64,000 nt of DNA, from the NCBI RefSeq assembly GCF_040813715.1, contig NZ_JBFOCH010000009.1; one strand, 5' to 3'. How positions within the stretch are numbered: the stretch's first letter is position 1; each line of letters starts with the position of its first letter. The notes beneath the pieces were generated by a model. That model was given only the letters and a program-made list of their open reading frames with translations, was not told the origin of the DNA and searched no databases. Source of the DNA: Mesorhizobium_K marinum. GTDB lineage: Bacteria > Pseudomonadota > Alphaproteobacteria > Rhizobiales > Rhizobiaceae. Below, in pieces: positions 1 to 7,578 of this stretch. The translations under genes and the position numbers were made by a program.

Positions 1-1
1 G

Positions 2-1167
2 GGCTATCTCTGGCGCGCCACGAAAGACATCGCCAACACGGTTTCGCGCGAGGCGGAAAGCAAGGTCAGGGCGCTTGCCGACGACGAATACCGCCGCCTG
101 CTCTATGTCGGCATGACACGCGCCGAGGACCGGCTCATCATGTGCGGCTATCACGGCAAGCTCGCGCGCAGCCCGACGACGTGGCATTCGATCGCCGAGC
201 GCGCACTGGTGGGCATCGAGCAGACCGAGCAGCGCGTCCACGAGGCGACCGGGGAGCTGGTCTACCGCTATCGCAGCCGCGTGCTGCCGGCGGTGGAGGC
301 CGAGGAGGAGGACGCCGGCCCCGCCGCGAGCGCGGCCGCGGCGCTGCCGCCCGCGCTGTTCAAGGGACTGGCGCGCGAGGACGACCTGCCGAGGCCGCTG
401 TCGCCTTCGGGCGCCTATCTTCTGATCGAGGACAGCCGGGAGCCCGTCCAGTCCAGCCGGTCGCCCGTGCTCGACGGGGAGGAAAAGCCCGGCTTCGCGG
501 CGGCGCGCGGCTCGGCGATCCACAAGCTGCTGCAGGTGCTGCCCGACATGCCGCGGGAAGCGCGGCAGGCCGCGGCCGGGCGCTTCCTTGGCCGGATTGC
601 GGCGGATTGGGACGACAAGGAGCGGGCGGACGCCTGGGCGCAGGTCGAAGCGGTGCTCGACGATGCCGATTTCGCGCCGCTCTTCGCGCCGGCCTCGCGG
701 GCGGAAGTGGCGATCATGGGCGAAATCACGGTGCGCGGGAAACCGCGCCAGGTGTCGGGCATGGTCGACCGGCTGGTCGTCACCGGCGCCGACGTGCTGG
801 TGGCCGACTACAAGACCAACCGCCCGCCGCCCGCCACGCTCGCCGAAGTGCCGCCGGCCTATGTGCTGCAGCTTGCGCTCTACCGCGAACTCCTTCGGCC
901 GCTCTATCCGGGCAAGNCGACCGGCTGGCCGTCACCGGCGCCGACGTGCTGGTGGCCGACTACAAGACCAACCGCCCGCCGCCCGCCACGCTCGCCGAAG
1001 TGCCGCCGGCCTATGTGCTGCAGCTTGCGCTCTACCGCGAACTCCTTCGGCCGCTCTATCCGGGCAAGACGGTGCGAACCGCCCTGCTTTTCACCGAGAC
1101 GCCCGAGCTCATGGAACTGCCGGATGCTGCGCTGGACGACGTGCTTGCCCGACTCACGCGGGCGTGA
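2..1167 (+). CDS. addA: AddA double-strand break repair helicase-nuclease, C-terminal part (5' truncated by window edge; frame broken at an N junction)
   Basis: AddA is the ATP-dependent helicase/nuclease subunit of AddAB, which processes double-strand DNA ends for recombination. The gene enters from the left edge in frame 2. The first residues include RLLYVGMTRAEDRL, the UvrD helicase motif VI. The C-terminal half carries the RecB-like nuclease: a DRL segment, VLVADYKTN with the catalytic D-x-K, and YVLQLALYR with the conserved Q and Y. The gene ends in LARLTRA with TGA at 1165-1167. At N917 a 151-base segment is repeated, which shifts the frame by 152 bases. Deleting one copy restores a continuous frame, so the break is an assembly artefact. 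trxA follows 74 bp downstream, the usual Rhizobiales order. Confidence 0.93.
   Translation, partial: LSLARHERHRQHGFARGGKQGQGACRRRIPPPALCRHDTRRGPAHHVRLSRQARAQPDDVAFDRRARTGGHRADRAARPRGDRGAGLPLSQPRAAGGGGRGGGRRPRRERGRGAAARAVQGTGARGRPAEAAVAFGRLSSDRGQPGARPVQPVARARRGGKARLRGGARLGDPQAAAGAARHAAGSAAGRGRALPWPDCGGLGRQGAGGRLGAGRSGARRCRFRAALRAGLAGGSGDHGRNHGARETAPGVGHGRPAGRHRRRRAGGRLQDQPPAARHARRSAAGLCAAACALPRTPSAALSGQXDRLAVTGADVLVADYKTNRPPPATLAEVPPAYVLQLALYRELLRPLYPGKTVRTALLFTETPELMELPDAALDDVLARLTRA
766..1068. repeat. Unmerged 151-bp overlap around N917
   Basis: Bases 766-916 and 918-1068 are the same sequence except for one substitution (777 T, 929 C, a Val/Ala change), separated by a single N. The 152-base offset breaks addA. 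This is best explained as two contig ends or haplotypes placed side by side rather than a true tandem duplication. Confidence 0.93.
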
Positions 1168-1241
1168 CACAAACGCTGCTTGAAGGCAGGCGCCCCTGCC
1201 ACCACATATTGTGCGACGCGAAACACCCGAAAGGTCTCCCA

Positions 1242-1565
1242 ATGGCAACCGTCAAGGTCGACAAGAACAACTTCCGCGCGGACGTACTGGAGGCTGCCGA
1301 GCCTGTGGTCGTCGATTTCTGGGCCGAATGGTGCGGTCCCTGCAAGATGATCGGCCCGTCGCTGGAGGAGATTTCCTCGGAACTCGCCGGCAAGGTTAAG
1401 ATCACGAAGCTCAACATCGACGAGAATCCCGAGCTGGCCGCGCAGTTCGGCGTGCGTTCGATCCCGACGCTGATGATCTTCAAGGGCGGCGAAGTGGCCG
1501 ACATCAAGGTCGGCGCGTTGCCGAAGACCGCGCTGTCGCACTGGATCGGCGGCAACATCGCCTGA
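1242..1565 (+). CDS. trxA: Thioredoxin
   Basis: This is a 107-residue cytoplasmic thioredoxin that reduces protein disulfides using electrons from thioredoxin reductase. The redox motif WCGPCK places the active-site cysteines at residues 31 and 34. The cis-proline segment SIPT and the glycine-rich C-terminal strand are present, and the length is typical of the family. An A/G-rich stretch (AAAGG) lies about 8 bases before the ATG. It lies just downstream of addA, as in many Rhizobiales, and is followed by a strong intrinsic terminator, so transcription probably ends here. A loose promoter-like pair (TTGAAG near 1180 and ACATAT near 1204) sits in the gap after addA but is not convincing. Confidence 0.97.
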   Translation: MATVKVDKNNFRADVLEAAEPVVVDFWAEWCGPCKMIGPSLEEISSELAGKVKITKLNIDENPELAAQFGVRSIPTLMIFKGGEVADIKVGALPKTALSHWIGGNIA

Positions 1566-1589
1566 TCCACGCCAAAGGCGAAATCGAAA

Positions 1590-1616
1590 AGCCCGGCCCT
1601 GCGCCGGGCTTTTTTC
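1590..1616 (+). terminator. Rho-independent terminator after trxA
   Basis: An 8-bp perfect GC-rich stem (AGCCCGGC / GCCGGGCT, 1590-1597 and 1603-1610) with a 5-base loop is followed by a run of six T. It begins 25 bp after the trxA stop codon. Confidence 0.92.
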
Positions 1617-1688
1617 TTGGGGATTGGCGCACCTCCGCGCCAGGTCCTATGCTCGGCCTTCAACCGACAAAAAATATGGGGTCACGCC

Positions 1689-1970
1689 ATGACGGGTACG
1701 GCAAAAGCGACGACGTTGATCGAAAACGAGCGGGTCATCGTCACCGAATACCGCTTCGGGCCGGGTGACAACACCGGATGGCACCGTCACGGGCACGATT
1801 ATCTCGTGGTTCCCATGATGGACGGCCGCCTGAAGATCGTGACCAAAGACGGCGAGAGCCATGCCGACATGAAAACGGGCGCGACCTATTTTCGCAGGGA
1901 GGGCGTCGAGCACGACGTCGTCAACGCCTCAGACGGCGACTACGTCTTCATTGAGATCGAGCTGAAATAG
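1689..1970 (+). CDS. Small single-domain cupin protein
   Basis: A 93-residue protein made of one conserved cupin barrel. The first cupin motif is visible as GWHRHGHDY (His32, His34, possible metal ligands) followed by LVVPMMDGRLKI. The second includes REGVEHDVVN with His75. Small cupins of this type often bind a divalent metal, but the substrate cannot be told from sequence. The ATG at 1689 is preferred because an upstream extension to 1617 would run back into the trxA terminator. There is no partner in an obvious operon, since a terminator lies before it and 256 bp without a gene lie after it. Function unknown. Confidence 0.8.
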   Translation: MTGTAKATTLIENERVIVTEYRFGPGDNTGWHRHGHDYLVVPMMDGRLKIVTKDGESHADMKTGATYFRREGVEHDVVNASDGDYVFIEIELK

Positions 1971-2226
1971 CCTGCGGGTGCCGTTGCGTCAGGGGCGCGA
2001 AAACGGAAATGAAATCAAAGGTTCGGCGATGAATCAGCGGCGCGCTCCCGCTGAATAGCCGGCCGGCGTCCGCTCCGATTTGAAGCATCGTCGTGGCATG
2101 ACAGAGTATTTCGTCGCGTTTAGAAACGTGTGACGAGGTCACGGAACGGACAGGTCTCCGCCGCATTTCCTGCCTTATTCGCCGCGTACCCGGCGACGCA
2201 GGATTACTGGAAGAGAGACTTAGACC

Positions 2227-2583
2227 ATGAAAAAGGTTTCGACCGCAGCCGGCGCGGTGGCGCTGGCGGGCGTCCTCCTTGTCGCGGCTTCGGCAGTTCC
2301 CGCCTCGGCGCAGTGCGGCAGCGCATCCTGGTATGCGCTCTACTCGCAGACAGCCTCAGGCGAACAGATGAACCCGGCCGAACTGACCGCCGCGCATCGC
2401 ACGCTGCCCTTCGGCACCAAGCTCAAGGTGACCAATCAGAAGAACGGAAAATCCGTCGTCGTGCGCATCAACGACCGCGGCCCTTTCATCAAGGGCCGTG
2501 TGATCGACCTCTCCAAGGCAGCCGCCAAGCGCCTGGGCATGGTCAGTTCCGGGGTCGCCAACATCTGCATGGCGAAGGCCTAG
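2227..2583 (+). CDS. RlpA-like exported double-psi beta-barrel protein
   Basis: A 118-residue exported protein. Residues 1-28 form a classical Sec signal peptide (KK start, hydrophobic core, ASA cleavage site before Gln29). The mature part is a double-psi beta-barrel of the RlpA family with the hallmark stretches ASWYAL, HRTLPFGTKLKV and VRINDRGPF, the last carrying the catalytic-type Asp. Some RlpA proteins are septal lytic transglycosylases that act on denuded glycan strands. This short form lacks the C-terminal SPOR domain, so septal targeting is not expected. The 256 bp upstream contain no recognisable gene. A GAAGAGAGA stretch lies about 6 bases before the ATG. Its TAG stop shares the CTAG at 2580-2583 with the convergent gene. 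Confidence 0.88.
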   Translation: MKKVSTAAGAVALAGVLLVAASAVPASAQCGSASWYALYSQTASGEQMNPAELTAAHRTLPFGTKLKVTNQKNGKSVVVRINDRGPFIKGRVIDLSKAAAKRLGMVSSGVANICMAKA

Positions 2584-3734
2584 GCTGAAGGTCGGATCCG
2601 GCCCGCCCGCCGGAACCGGTTGGCCGCCGTCTCCGCCATCGCCTCCGCCAGGCCGAGCCCCCATTGGCCCCGGCAGTNGGTCCGCCGGAACCGGTTGGCC
2701 GCAGTCTCCGCCATCGCCTCCGCCAGGCCGAGCCCCCATTGGCCCCGGCAGTAGGCGCGGAAGTCGAAGCAGGGCAGGCCGGGGCAGATCTCGAACTCGA
2801 CCAGGTGGACCGTGTCGTCCGCCTCGACCCGGAAATCCATCGAGAACACGTCACGCAGGCCAAGCGTCGCCATGAGCGTCGCCGCTGCAGCGCGGATCCT
2901 CTGCGCAGCCCCCGGCTGGCTGTTCCCCAGAGCGACAAGCGCAGGCTCGGCATAGCGGCCGGACGCGATCGCCTCCTGGCCGGTTTCGCCGTAGAGCGCC
3001 ATCGAAGCCTCCATCGTCTGAAAGTCGCCGCCCGAGTCGACGAAGAAGACCCCAAGCGAATCGGATCCTGCGCCGGGATCCACGGCCAGGAAGCTGGCGC
3101 GCACATTGCGTCCCGGCAAATAGGGCTGGACGATCGCATCGTCGCGGTAGGCCGCGAAGATGCGGCGGCTGAGCACCAGGGCGTGGTCCAGGTCGGCGCA
3201 TCGCGAATCCGGCCAGATGCCGATCTTTGCGCCGAGCCGGTTCGGCTTGACGAACCAGCCTCCCCCTGGTGACGCCGGCGGCTCGACCAGCCAGTCGCCG
3301 TTCCTGGCGAGCCCCGCCGGTGGTGTTGGCAGTCCGAGCGCGCGCAGGACGGCGCCGGACCGGAACTTGTCCTGGCAGAGCGCGAACAGCGAATCGTCGG
3401 CCCCGATGGCAGGCAGGCCGTTCAAGCGGGCGAGCGCCGCTCCCGCCCCGCCACGAAAATAGGCGATGCCGTCGGTGAGGATCCAGACAAGCGTGTCCTC
3501 GGGCGACCGCCCTGCAAGGGTTGCCGCGGCGTCGTCGAGTTCGACCGGCTGGAAGCCGACGCCACGTTCCGCGCAGGCCAGCGCGATGGCGTCGAACTCC
3601 GGGGCGAGGTCGGTGGACTGCGCGAGGTAGGACGAAATCTCCAGCACATGCCGGTCGTCATAGCCGGCAGCGGCGAGTCGGACCCGGCAGGCCGCTTCGG
3701 GTTCGTGCACGAGGACGAGGGTCGGCATTGGCAT
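2580..3734 (-). CDS. ATP-grasp domain protein (carries an in-frame assembly repeat)
   Basis: About 359 residues after removing a 75-base artefact at N2678. The layout is that of the D-Ala-D-Ala-ligase-like ATP-grasp fold: an N-terminal alpha/beta region, a central lysine strand (WFVKPNRLGAKIG), a nucleotide-grasp segment with AIVQPYLPGRNVRASFL, and a metal-binding strand near the C-terminus (VHLVEFEICPGLPCFDF). The protein probably ligates a carboxylate to an amine at the cost of ATP, but no substrate can be assigned and there is no ligase partner nearby. Candidate starts are ATG at 3734 or 3728; an in-frame TTG lies at 3737. The C-terminal repeat (CRGQWGLGLAEAM seen twice) is artefactual. 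Convergent with the RlpA-like gene. Confidence 0.75.
   Translation of the reverse strand: MPMPTLVLVHEPEAACRVRLAAAGYDDRHVLEISSYLAQSTDLAPEFDAIALACAERGVGFQPVELDDAAATLAGRSPEDTLVWILTDGIAYFRGGAGAALARLNGLPAIGADDSLFALCQDKFRSGAVLRALGLPTPPAGLARNGDWLVEPPASPGGGWFVKPNRLGAKIGIWPDSRCADLDHALVLSRRIFAAYRDDAIVQPYLPGRNVRASFLAVDPGAGSDSLGVFFVDSGGDFQTMEASMALYGETGQEAIASGRYAEPALVALGNSQPGAAQRIRAAAATLMATLGLRDVFSMDFRVEADDTVHLVEFEICPGLPCFDFRAYCRGQWGLGLAEAMAETAANRFRRTXCRGQWGLGLAEAMAETAANRFRRAGRIRPSA
2607..2752. repeat. Unmerged ~71-bp overlap around N2678
   Basis: Bases 2607-2677 and 2682-2752 match with one mismatch and are separated by N2678 plus three poorly matched bases. The offset of 75 keeps the frame of the minus-strand ATP-grasp gene but adds 25 codons, one of them containing the N. 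Confidence 0.9.
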
Positions 3735-3826
3735 CAAATGACCTGCGAGGCGGCTGGCGCGGGAAGCAAGCCGCCATCCTGATCCCGTGCGCCGTCGCCC
3801 GGAGAGATGGCCTCGACGCGAATTGT

Positions 3827-5008
3827 CTACAAAGCGACGGGGGGATCGAAACGACCCTTGACCGGCAGTTCGACCAGGAACGTCTTGCCCGCCTCGGGAT
3901 CGCGCCGGCGGGCTGCGTCGTCATAGCCCTGCCAGGCCGATGTGACGGCGATGCGGTCTGCCGCCGGACCGACGAAGGCCGGACAGGAACTCTGCCGGGC
4001 CGGGATGGCAACCGAGCGTATGCGCTTGCCGTCGGGGGAATAAGCGTCGAGGCTGCCGGCGCCCCAGCGCGCATTCCACAGTACACCCTCCGCGTCGACC
4101 ACCGAACCGTCGATGCCGCCGACGTCCCGCCGCTGGTCGTGGAACACGGCGGGCTCGCCCATCGNACGTATGCGCTTGCCGTCGGGCGAATAGGCGTCGA
4201 GGCTGCCGGCGCCCCAGCGCGCATTCCACAGCACGCCCTCCGCGTCGACCACCGAACCGTCGATGCCGCCGATGTCTCGCCGCTGGTCGTGGAACACGGC
4301 GGGCTCGCCCATCGGCAGTCCGGTCGAGGGGTCGCACGCGACGCGCATCAGCAGGTTGACGGCGGTGTCGGTGANGCGCGCATTCCACAGTACACCCTCC
4401 GCGTCGACCACCGAACCGTCGATGCCGCCGACGTCCCGCCGCTGGTCGTGGAACACGGCGGGCTCGCCCATCGGCAGTCCGGTCGAGGGGTCGCACGCGA
4501 CGCGCATCAGCAGGTTGACGGCGGTGTCGGTGAAATAGGCGATCCTGCCGTCGCCCGAGAAGCAGATGGAGTTCGGGATGCCGATGCCGGGATAGAGCGT
4601 CCTGACCTCGCCCCGGAAGTACCAGTAGATCGCGCCGGCCCCCTTTTCCTCCGTCTTGGACATGGTGCCGAACCACAGCGCGCCGCACGGGTGGACGCGA
4701 GAATCGTTCGAGCGCGTCCGCGCGTTGTCGGCCTCGACAGGGGTATGGAGCGTGAGCGCGCCGGTTTCGACGTCGCGCACATGGAGGCCGGTTTCGCCGA
4801 CGATCAACTGCCGCCGGTCGTCGATGACGGCGAGCGCGCTCGCCATGAACGGCAGGTCGTGCACGGTCACCTCGCCATCGGGCATCCGCTTCTCGAGCAG
4901 CTTTTTCTCGCGGATGTCGAACCAGAAGAGCGTATTCGACGCAGGATCGTAGGTCGGCCCCTCGCCGAGATGGCAGGCGATGTCGCAGAGGACGGAAACG
5001 GTCGTCAT
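3827..5008 (-). CDS. SMP-30/gluconolactonase-family sugar lactonase, probable galactonolactonase (two in-frame assembly repeats)
   Basis: Lactonase of the SMP-30 six-bladed propeller family, which hydrolyses aldonolactones with a bound divalent metal. Family landmarks include HLGEGPTYD (metal-ligand Glu16), SNDSRVHPCGALWFGTM and GSVVDAEGVLWNA. As sequenced it has about 393 residues. Removing the repeats at N4165 (150 bases) and N4375 (159 bases) gives 290 residues, the normal family length. The ATG at 5008 overlaps the TGA of the aldolase gene by 4 bases, so it is the last gene of the dehydrogenase-dgoK-dgoA operon. That context makes galactono- or a related sugar-acid lactone the likely substrate. 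Specificity is inferred, not shown. Confidence 0.88.
   Translation of the reverse strand: MTTVSVLCDIACHLGEGPTYDPASNTLFWFDIREKKLLEKRMPDGEVTVHDLPFMASALAVIDDRRQLIVGETGLHVRDVETGALTLHTPVEADNARTRSNDSRVHPCGALWFGTMSKTEEKGAGAIYWYFRGEVRTLYPGIGIPNSICFSGDGRIAYFTDTAVNLLMRVACDPSTGLPMGEPAVFHDQRRDVGGIDGSVVDAEGVLWNARXTDTAVNLLMRVACDPSTGLPMGEPAVFHDQRRDIGGIDGSVVDAEGVLWNARWGAGSLDAYSPDGKRIRXMGEPAVFHDQRRDVGGIDGSVVDAEGVLWNARWGAGSLDAYSPDGKRIRSVAIPARQSSCPAFVGPAADRIAVTSAWQGYDDAARRRDPEAGKTFLVELPVKGRFDPPVAL
4016..4314. repeat. Unmerged 149-bp overlap around N4165 (haplotype A to B)
   Basis: Bases 4016-4164 and 4166-4314 are copies with about seven substitutions. Nearly all are silent in the minus-strand reading frame; one is Val/Ile. 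The pattern of third-position differences is that of homologous strains, not of random error. Confidence 0.92.
4217..4533. repeat. Unmerged 158-bp overlap around N4375 (haplotype B back to A)
   Basis: Bases 4217-4374 and 4376-4533 are copies with four substitutions. At these four sites the third copy (4376 onward) matches the first copy (before 4165), so the scaffold switches from variant A to B and back to A within 360 bp. Confidence 0.92.
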
Positions 5009-5643
5009 TTCGCGGTTCCTGCAAAGACGGCGTCCCATTCGGCGACGGCGGCGGCCGCCCGCGCGGCGACGGCGTCGGCGGTCAGTCCCGGCGCGTAGAG
5101 GCTGGAGCCGAGCCCGAAGGTCGAGACGCCGATTTTGGCAAAGTCGGCGAAATCCTTCTCGGATACGCCGCCGACCGCGCCGATCATGGTGTCTGCGGGC
5201 AATACCGCCTTGATCGCGGCAATTCCCTTGCTTCCAAGCGCGCTGGCGGGAAAGAACTTCAGCGCCGACGCGCCGAGCGAGAGCGCTAGGAACGCCTCGC
5301 TCGGGGTGAAGACGCCGGGCATGGTCACCATGCCGTGATGCGCCGCCCGCTCCATCACCGCGCGGTCGATGTTCGGGCTGACCAGCAGGCGTCCGCCTGC
5401 GTCTCCGAGCCTGTCGACCTGAGCAGCGGTCAGCACGGTGCCTGCGCCGACGAGAGCCGGTTCCGGCAGCGACTTCGCCAGCCGCTCGATCGAACGGAAA
5501 GGGTCGGGTGAGTTGAGCGGAACTTCGATGGCGTGGATGCCGGCTTCGAAGACCGCCGCGGCGACGGCCGGGGCCTCGTCCGGTGTGACGCCGCGCAGGA
5601 TGGCGACGAGGCGGCGGCGGAGGCTGGGGAACGGGACGGTCAT
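5005..5643 (-). CDS. dgoA: 2-dehydro-3-deoxy-6-phosphogalactonate aldolase
   Basis: A 212-residue class I aldolase of the KDPG/KDPGal family. It cleaves 2-dehydro-3-deoxy-6-phosphogalactonate to pyruvate and glyceraldehyde 3-phosphate. Arg17 in ILRG, Glu40 in HAIEVPLNSP and the Schiff-base Lys129 in ALKFFPAS are the expected catalytic positions, and GAGTV and GAVGGV complete the TIM-barrel phosphate site. The start ATG at 5643 overlaps the dgoK stop (ATGA). The stop overlaps the lactonase start in the same way, indicating translational coupling. The neighbouring kinase makes the galacto-specific assignment more likely than KDPG aldolase (Eda). Confidence 0.92.
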   Translation of the reverse strand: MTVPFPSLRRRLVAILRGVTPDEAPAVAAAVFEAGIHAIEVPLNSPDPFRSIERLAKSLPEPALVGAGTVLTAAQVDRLGDAGGRLLVSPNIDRAVMERAAHHGMVTMPGVFTPSEAFLALSLGASALKFFPASALGSKGIAAIKAVLPADTMIGAVGGVSEKDFADFAKIGVSTFGLGSSLYAPGLTADAVAARAAAAVAEWDAVFAGTAK

Positions 5644-6590
5644 GGTACGGTGTTTTCCGATGTGGGGCGTGTCCAGCCGAGGCGTCTTGCCGCCTCGAAC
5701 AAGCCGGTGCGGACGGCTTCGTCGGCGTCCGCCTGCAGGACCGCGCACCCGGCGCGCTTCAGGGCGGCAGCGTAGAGCGAGCCGAGCGCGCCCGAGGCGA
5801 CAAGGGTCACCCGTTCGGCCGGCAGGGCGATGATGCGCCGCGCCGAGGCGATCTCGGCGCCGATCAGCAGTCCCGAAAGCGTCGCGGCGGCATCCGCGGG
5901 GCTGCGTCCCTGGAGCAGCGTCGCGGCCCGGATGCGGAAGAGCGATGGACCGATGTCGCCACCGGCCGCCAACGCCTCGCCGCATGCGGCGACGAAGGCC
6001 GGCGTATCCGGCAAGGGCGGGACCGCGTCCTCGCCGAGCGAATGGCGCAAGATCGACTGCTTCGAGAGAACCGAGAACAGCTCGCCGGTGAGCCAGGTGC
6101 GGAAACCCGTGATGACGCCGTCGGCCGTCTCGACCCATTTCGAATGGGTGCCCGGCATGCAGACGACATGGCGTCCGGAGGCGACCAGCGGCAGCACGCC
6201 GGCAAGCTGTGTTTCCTCGCCGCGCATGACTTCGGGCGCATCGGCGTTTCGCTGGGCGAGGCCGGGCAGGATGCGGATGTCGCGCGCCTGCCCGCCGACC
6301 GGGACGGCTCCGGCGAGGATGCCGTCGATTCCGGCCGGGAGAGTGACATAGGGCGCCTCGACCCATCCCTGGCGCGCGCCGGCCATGCCGCAGACGACGA
6401 CCGGCAGGTCCGGCGGCGCCCCGACGGCGGCGAGGTGTCGCTCGAGGATCGGCGCGAAGCCTTCTGCACCCGCCGTCAGCATGCCTTCGCTGCTGCGCCG
6501 CTCTGCCAGAACGGCGCCCGCGGCGTCGAGCAGCCACAGCCGGAAACTCGAAGTTCCCCAGTCGACCGCGGCGACGGCCGGGCTGGTCAC
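5640..6590 (-). CDS. dgoK: 2-dehydro-3-deoxygalactonokinase
   Basis: A 316-residue kinase of the DgoK family (ASKHA fold) that phosphorylates 2-dehydro-3-deoxygalactonate with ATP, feeding the DgoA aldolase. The N-terminal VDWGTSSFRLWLL is the phosphate-1 loop. GRHVVCMPGTHSKWVE is the family signature, and a glycine-rich SGALGSLY segment lies near the C-terminus. It starts with GTG at 6590, which overlaps the TGA of the upstream dehydrogenase (GTGA). Its stop overlaps the dgoA ATG. It belongs to the De Ley-Doudoroff route of galactose breakdown together with the flanking genes. Confidence 0.92.
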   Translation of the reverse strand: MTSPAVAAVDWGTSSFRLWLLDAAGAVLAERRSSEGMLTAGAEGFAPILERHLAAVGAPPDLPVVVCGMAGARQGWVEAPYVTLPAGIDGILAGAVPVGGQARDIRILPGLAQRNADAPEVMRGEETQLAGVLPLVASGRHVVCMPGTHSKWVETADGVITGFRTWLTGELFSVLSKQSILRHSLGEDAVPPLPDTPAFVAACGEALAAGGDIGPSLFRIRAATLLQGRSPADAAATLSGLLIGAEIASARRIIALPAERVTLVASGALGSLYAAALKRAGCAVLQADADEAVRTGLFEAARRLGWTRPTSENTVP

Positions 6591-7351
6591 AGATAGCCCC
6601 CGTCGACGATCAGCGTCTGCGCCGTCAGCATGCGCGAGGCGTCGGACGCCAGGAAGAGACAGACGCCGACCATGTCGTCGGGATGCATCTCCTCACGGAT
6701 GCACTGCTTTGCGATGTGGGCGGCAAGGCGTTCTTCCGTTGCCCACAGCTCGCGCTGGCGGTCGGTGATAACCCATCCCGGGGCAACCGCGTTGACGCGC
6801 ACGCCATGCGGGCCGAGCCGTCCGGCAAGCCCCTTCGTCAGGCCGATGATGCCGGCCTTCGCTGCGGTGTAGGAAGGCATTTCCGGATGGTTGATGAGGA
6901 AGGAGGTCGAGGTGAAGTTGATGATCGAACCCTTGCCGGCGGCGATCATCCCCTCGGCCACCGCCTGCGCGGTGAAGAACTGCGGCCGGAGGTTGATTGC
7001 CTGGTTACCGTCCCAGTAGTCGGGCGTGACTTCCAGGATGTCGTGGCGCTGGTCGTATGCGGCGTTGTTGATCAGCACGGTGATTGGCCCGTGCGCCGCA
7101 GCCGCTTCCGCCATGGCGCTCCGCAGCGCCGCGATGTCGGTCAGGTCGGCGTTCAGGAAGAGCGGCCGGTGCGTCGCGCCGGACAGCCGCTCGACCAGGG
7201 CACGGCTCGGCGCCTCTGCGATGTCGATGAAGGCAACCCTGGAACCCTGCCGCGCGAACCCCTCGGTCAGCGCTGCGCCGATGCCGCTGCCGCCGCCGGT
7301 GATCAGCACGGACGTGTCGGCCAGGTCTGGAAATCGCGCCGATGGCATCAT
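6587..7351 (-). CDS. SDR-family sugar dehydrogenase, probable galactose dehydrogenase
   Basis: A 254-residue short-chain dehydrogenase/reductase. The NAD(P)-binding motif TGGGSGIG is at residues 18-25. NNAA, the catalytic Ser in NFTSTS, and the Tyr161/Lys165 pair in SYTAAKAG follow. The substrate loop and C-terminal IVDGGYL are normal. It is the first gene of a four-gene minus-strand operon with dgoK, dgoA and a lactonase, so it most likely oxidises D-galactose (as GalD does in Sinorhizobium) or a related sugar to the lactone. The ATG at 7351 is chosen over upstream starts because GGGAGG lies about 11 bases before it. The 227 bp separating it from divergent glcB hold no gene. Confidence 0.82.
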   Translation of the reverse strand: MMPSARFPDLADTSVLITGGGSGIGAALTEGFARQGSRVAFIDIAEAPSRALVERLSGATHRPLFLNADLTDIAALRSAMAEAAAAHGPITVLINNAAYDQRHDILEVTPDYWDGNQAINLRPQFFTAQAVAEGMIAAGKGSIINFTSTSFLINHPEMPSYTAAKAGIIGLTKGLAGRLGPHGVRVNAVAPGWVITDRQRELWATEERLAAHIAKQCIREEMHPDDMVGVCLFLASDASRMLTAQTLIVDGGYL

Positions 7352-7578
7352 GTTCAGTTCGCCTCCCGAATTCGCCGCACTGGTATCGGCGATGCGCAAG
7401 CCGAGGGCAAGGGCCGTGCAGCGGTTCAAGGCGCCGGCTCATGTGTGGTCGATCCCTTCATTGAATTGACCCGGCGCGCCGGTCATGGTGAAAGCGCCTG
7501 ACTGCAACGTTCAGCCGGCGACACCGCCGGCGCAAGACAACGGACGCAACGCGCCGAACGACCGGAGAATCGCCCAAG

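Noticed and set aside
1971..2226. A gene in the interval between the cupin and the RlpA-like protein
   Set aside because: The overlapping frames here lack a ribosome-binding site and conserved-looking sequence; nothing supportable was found.
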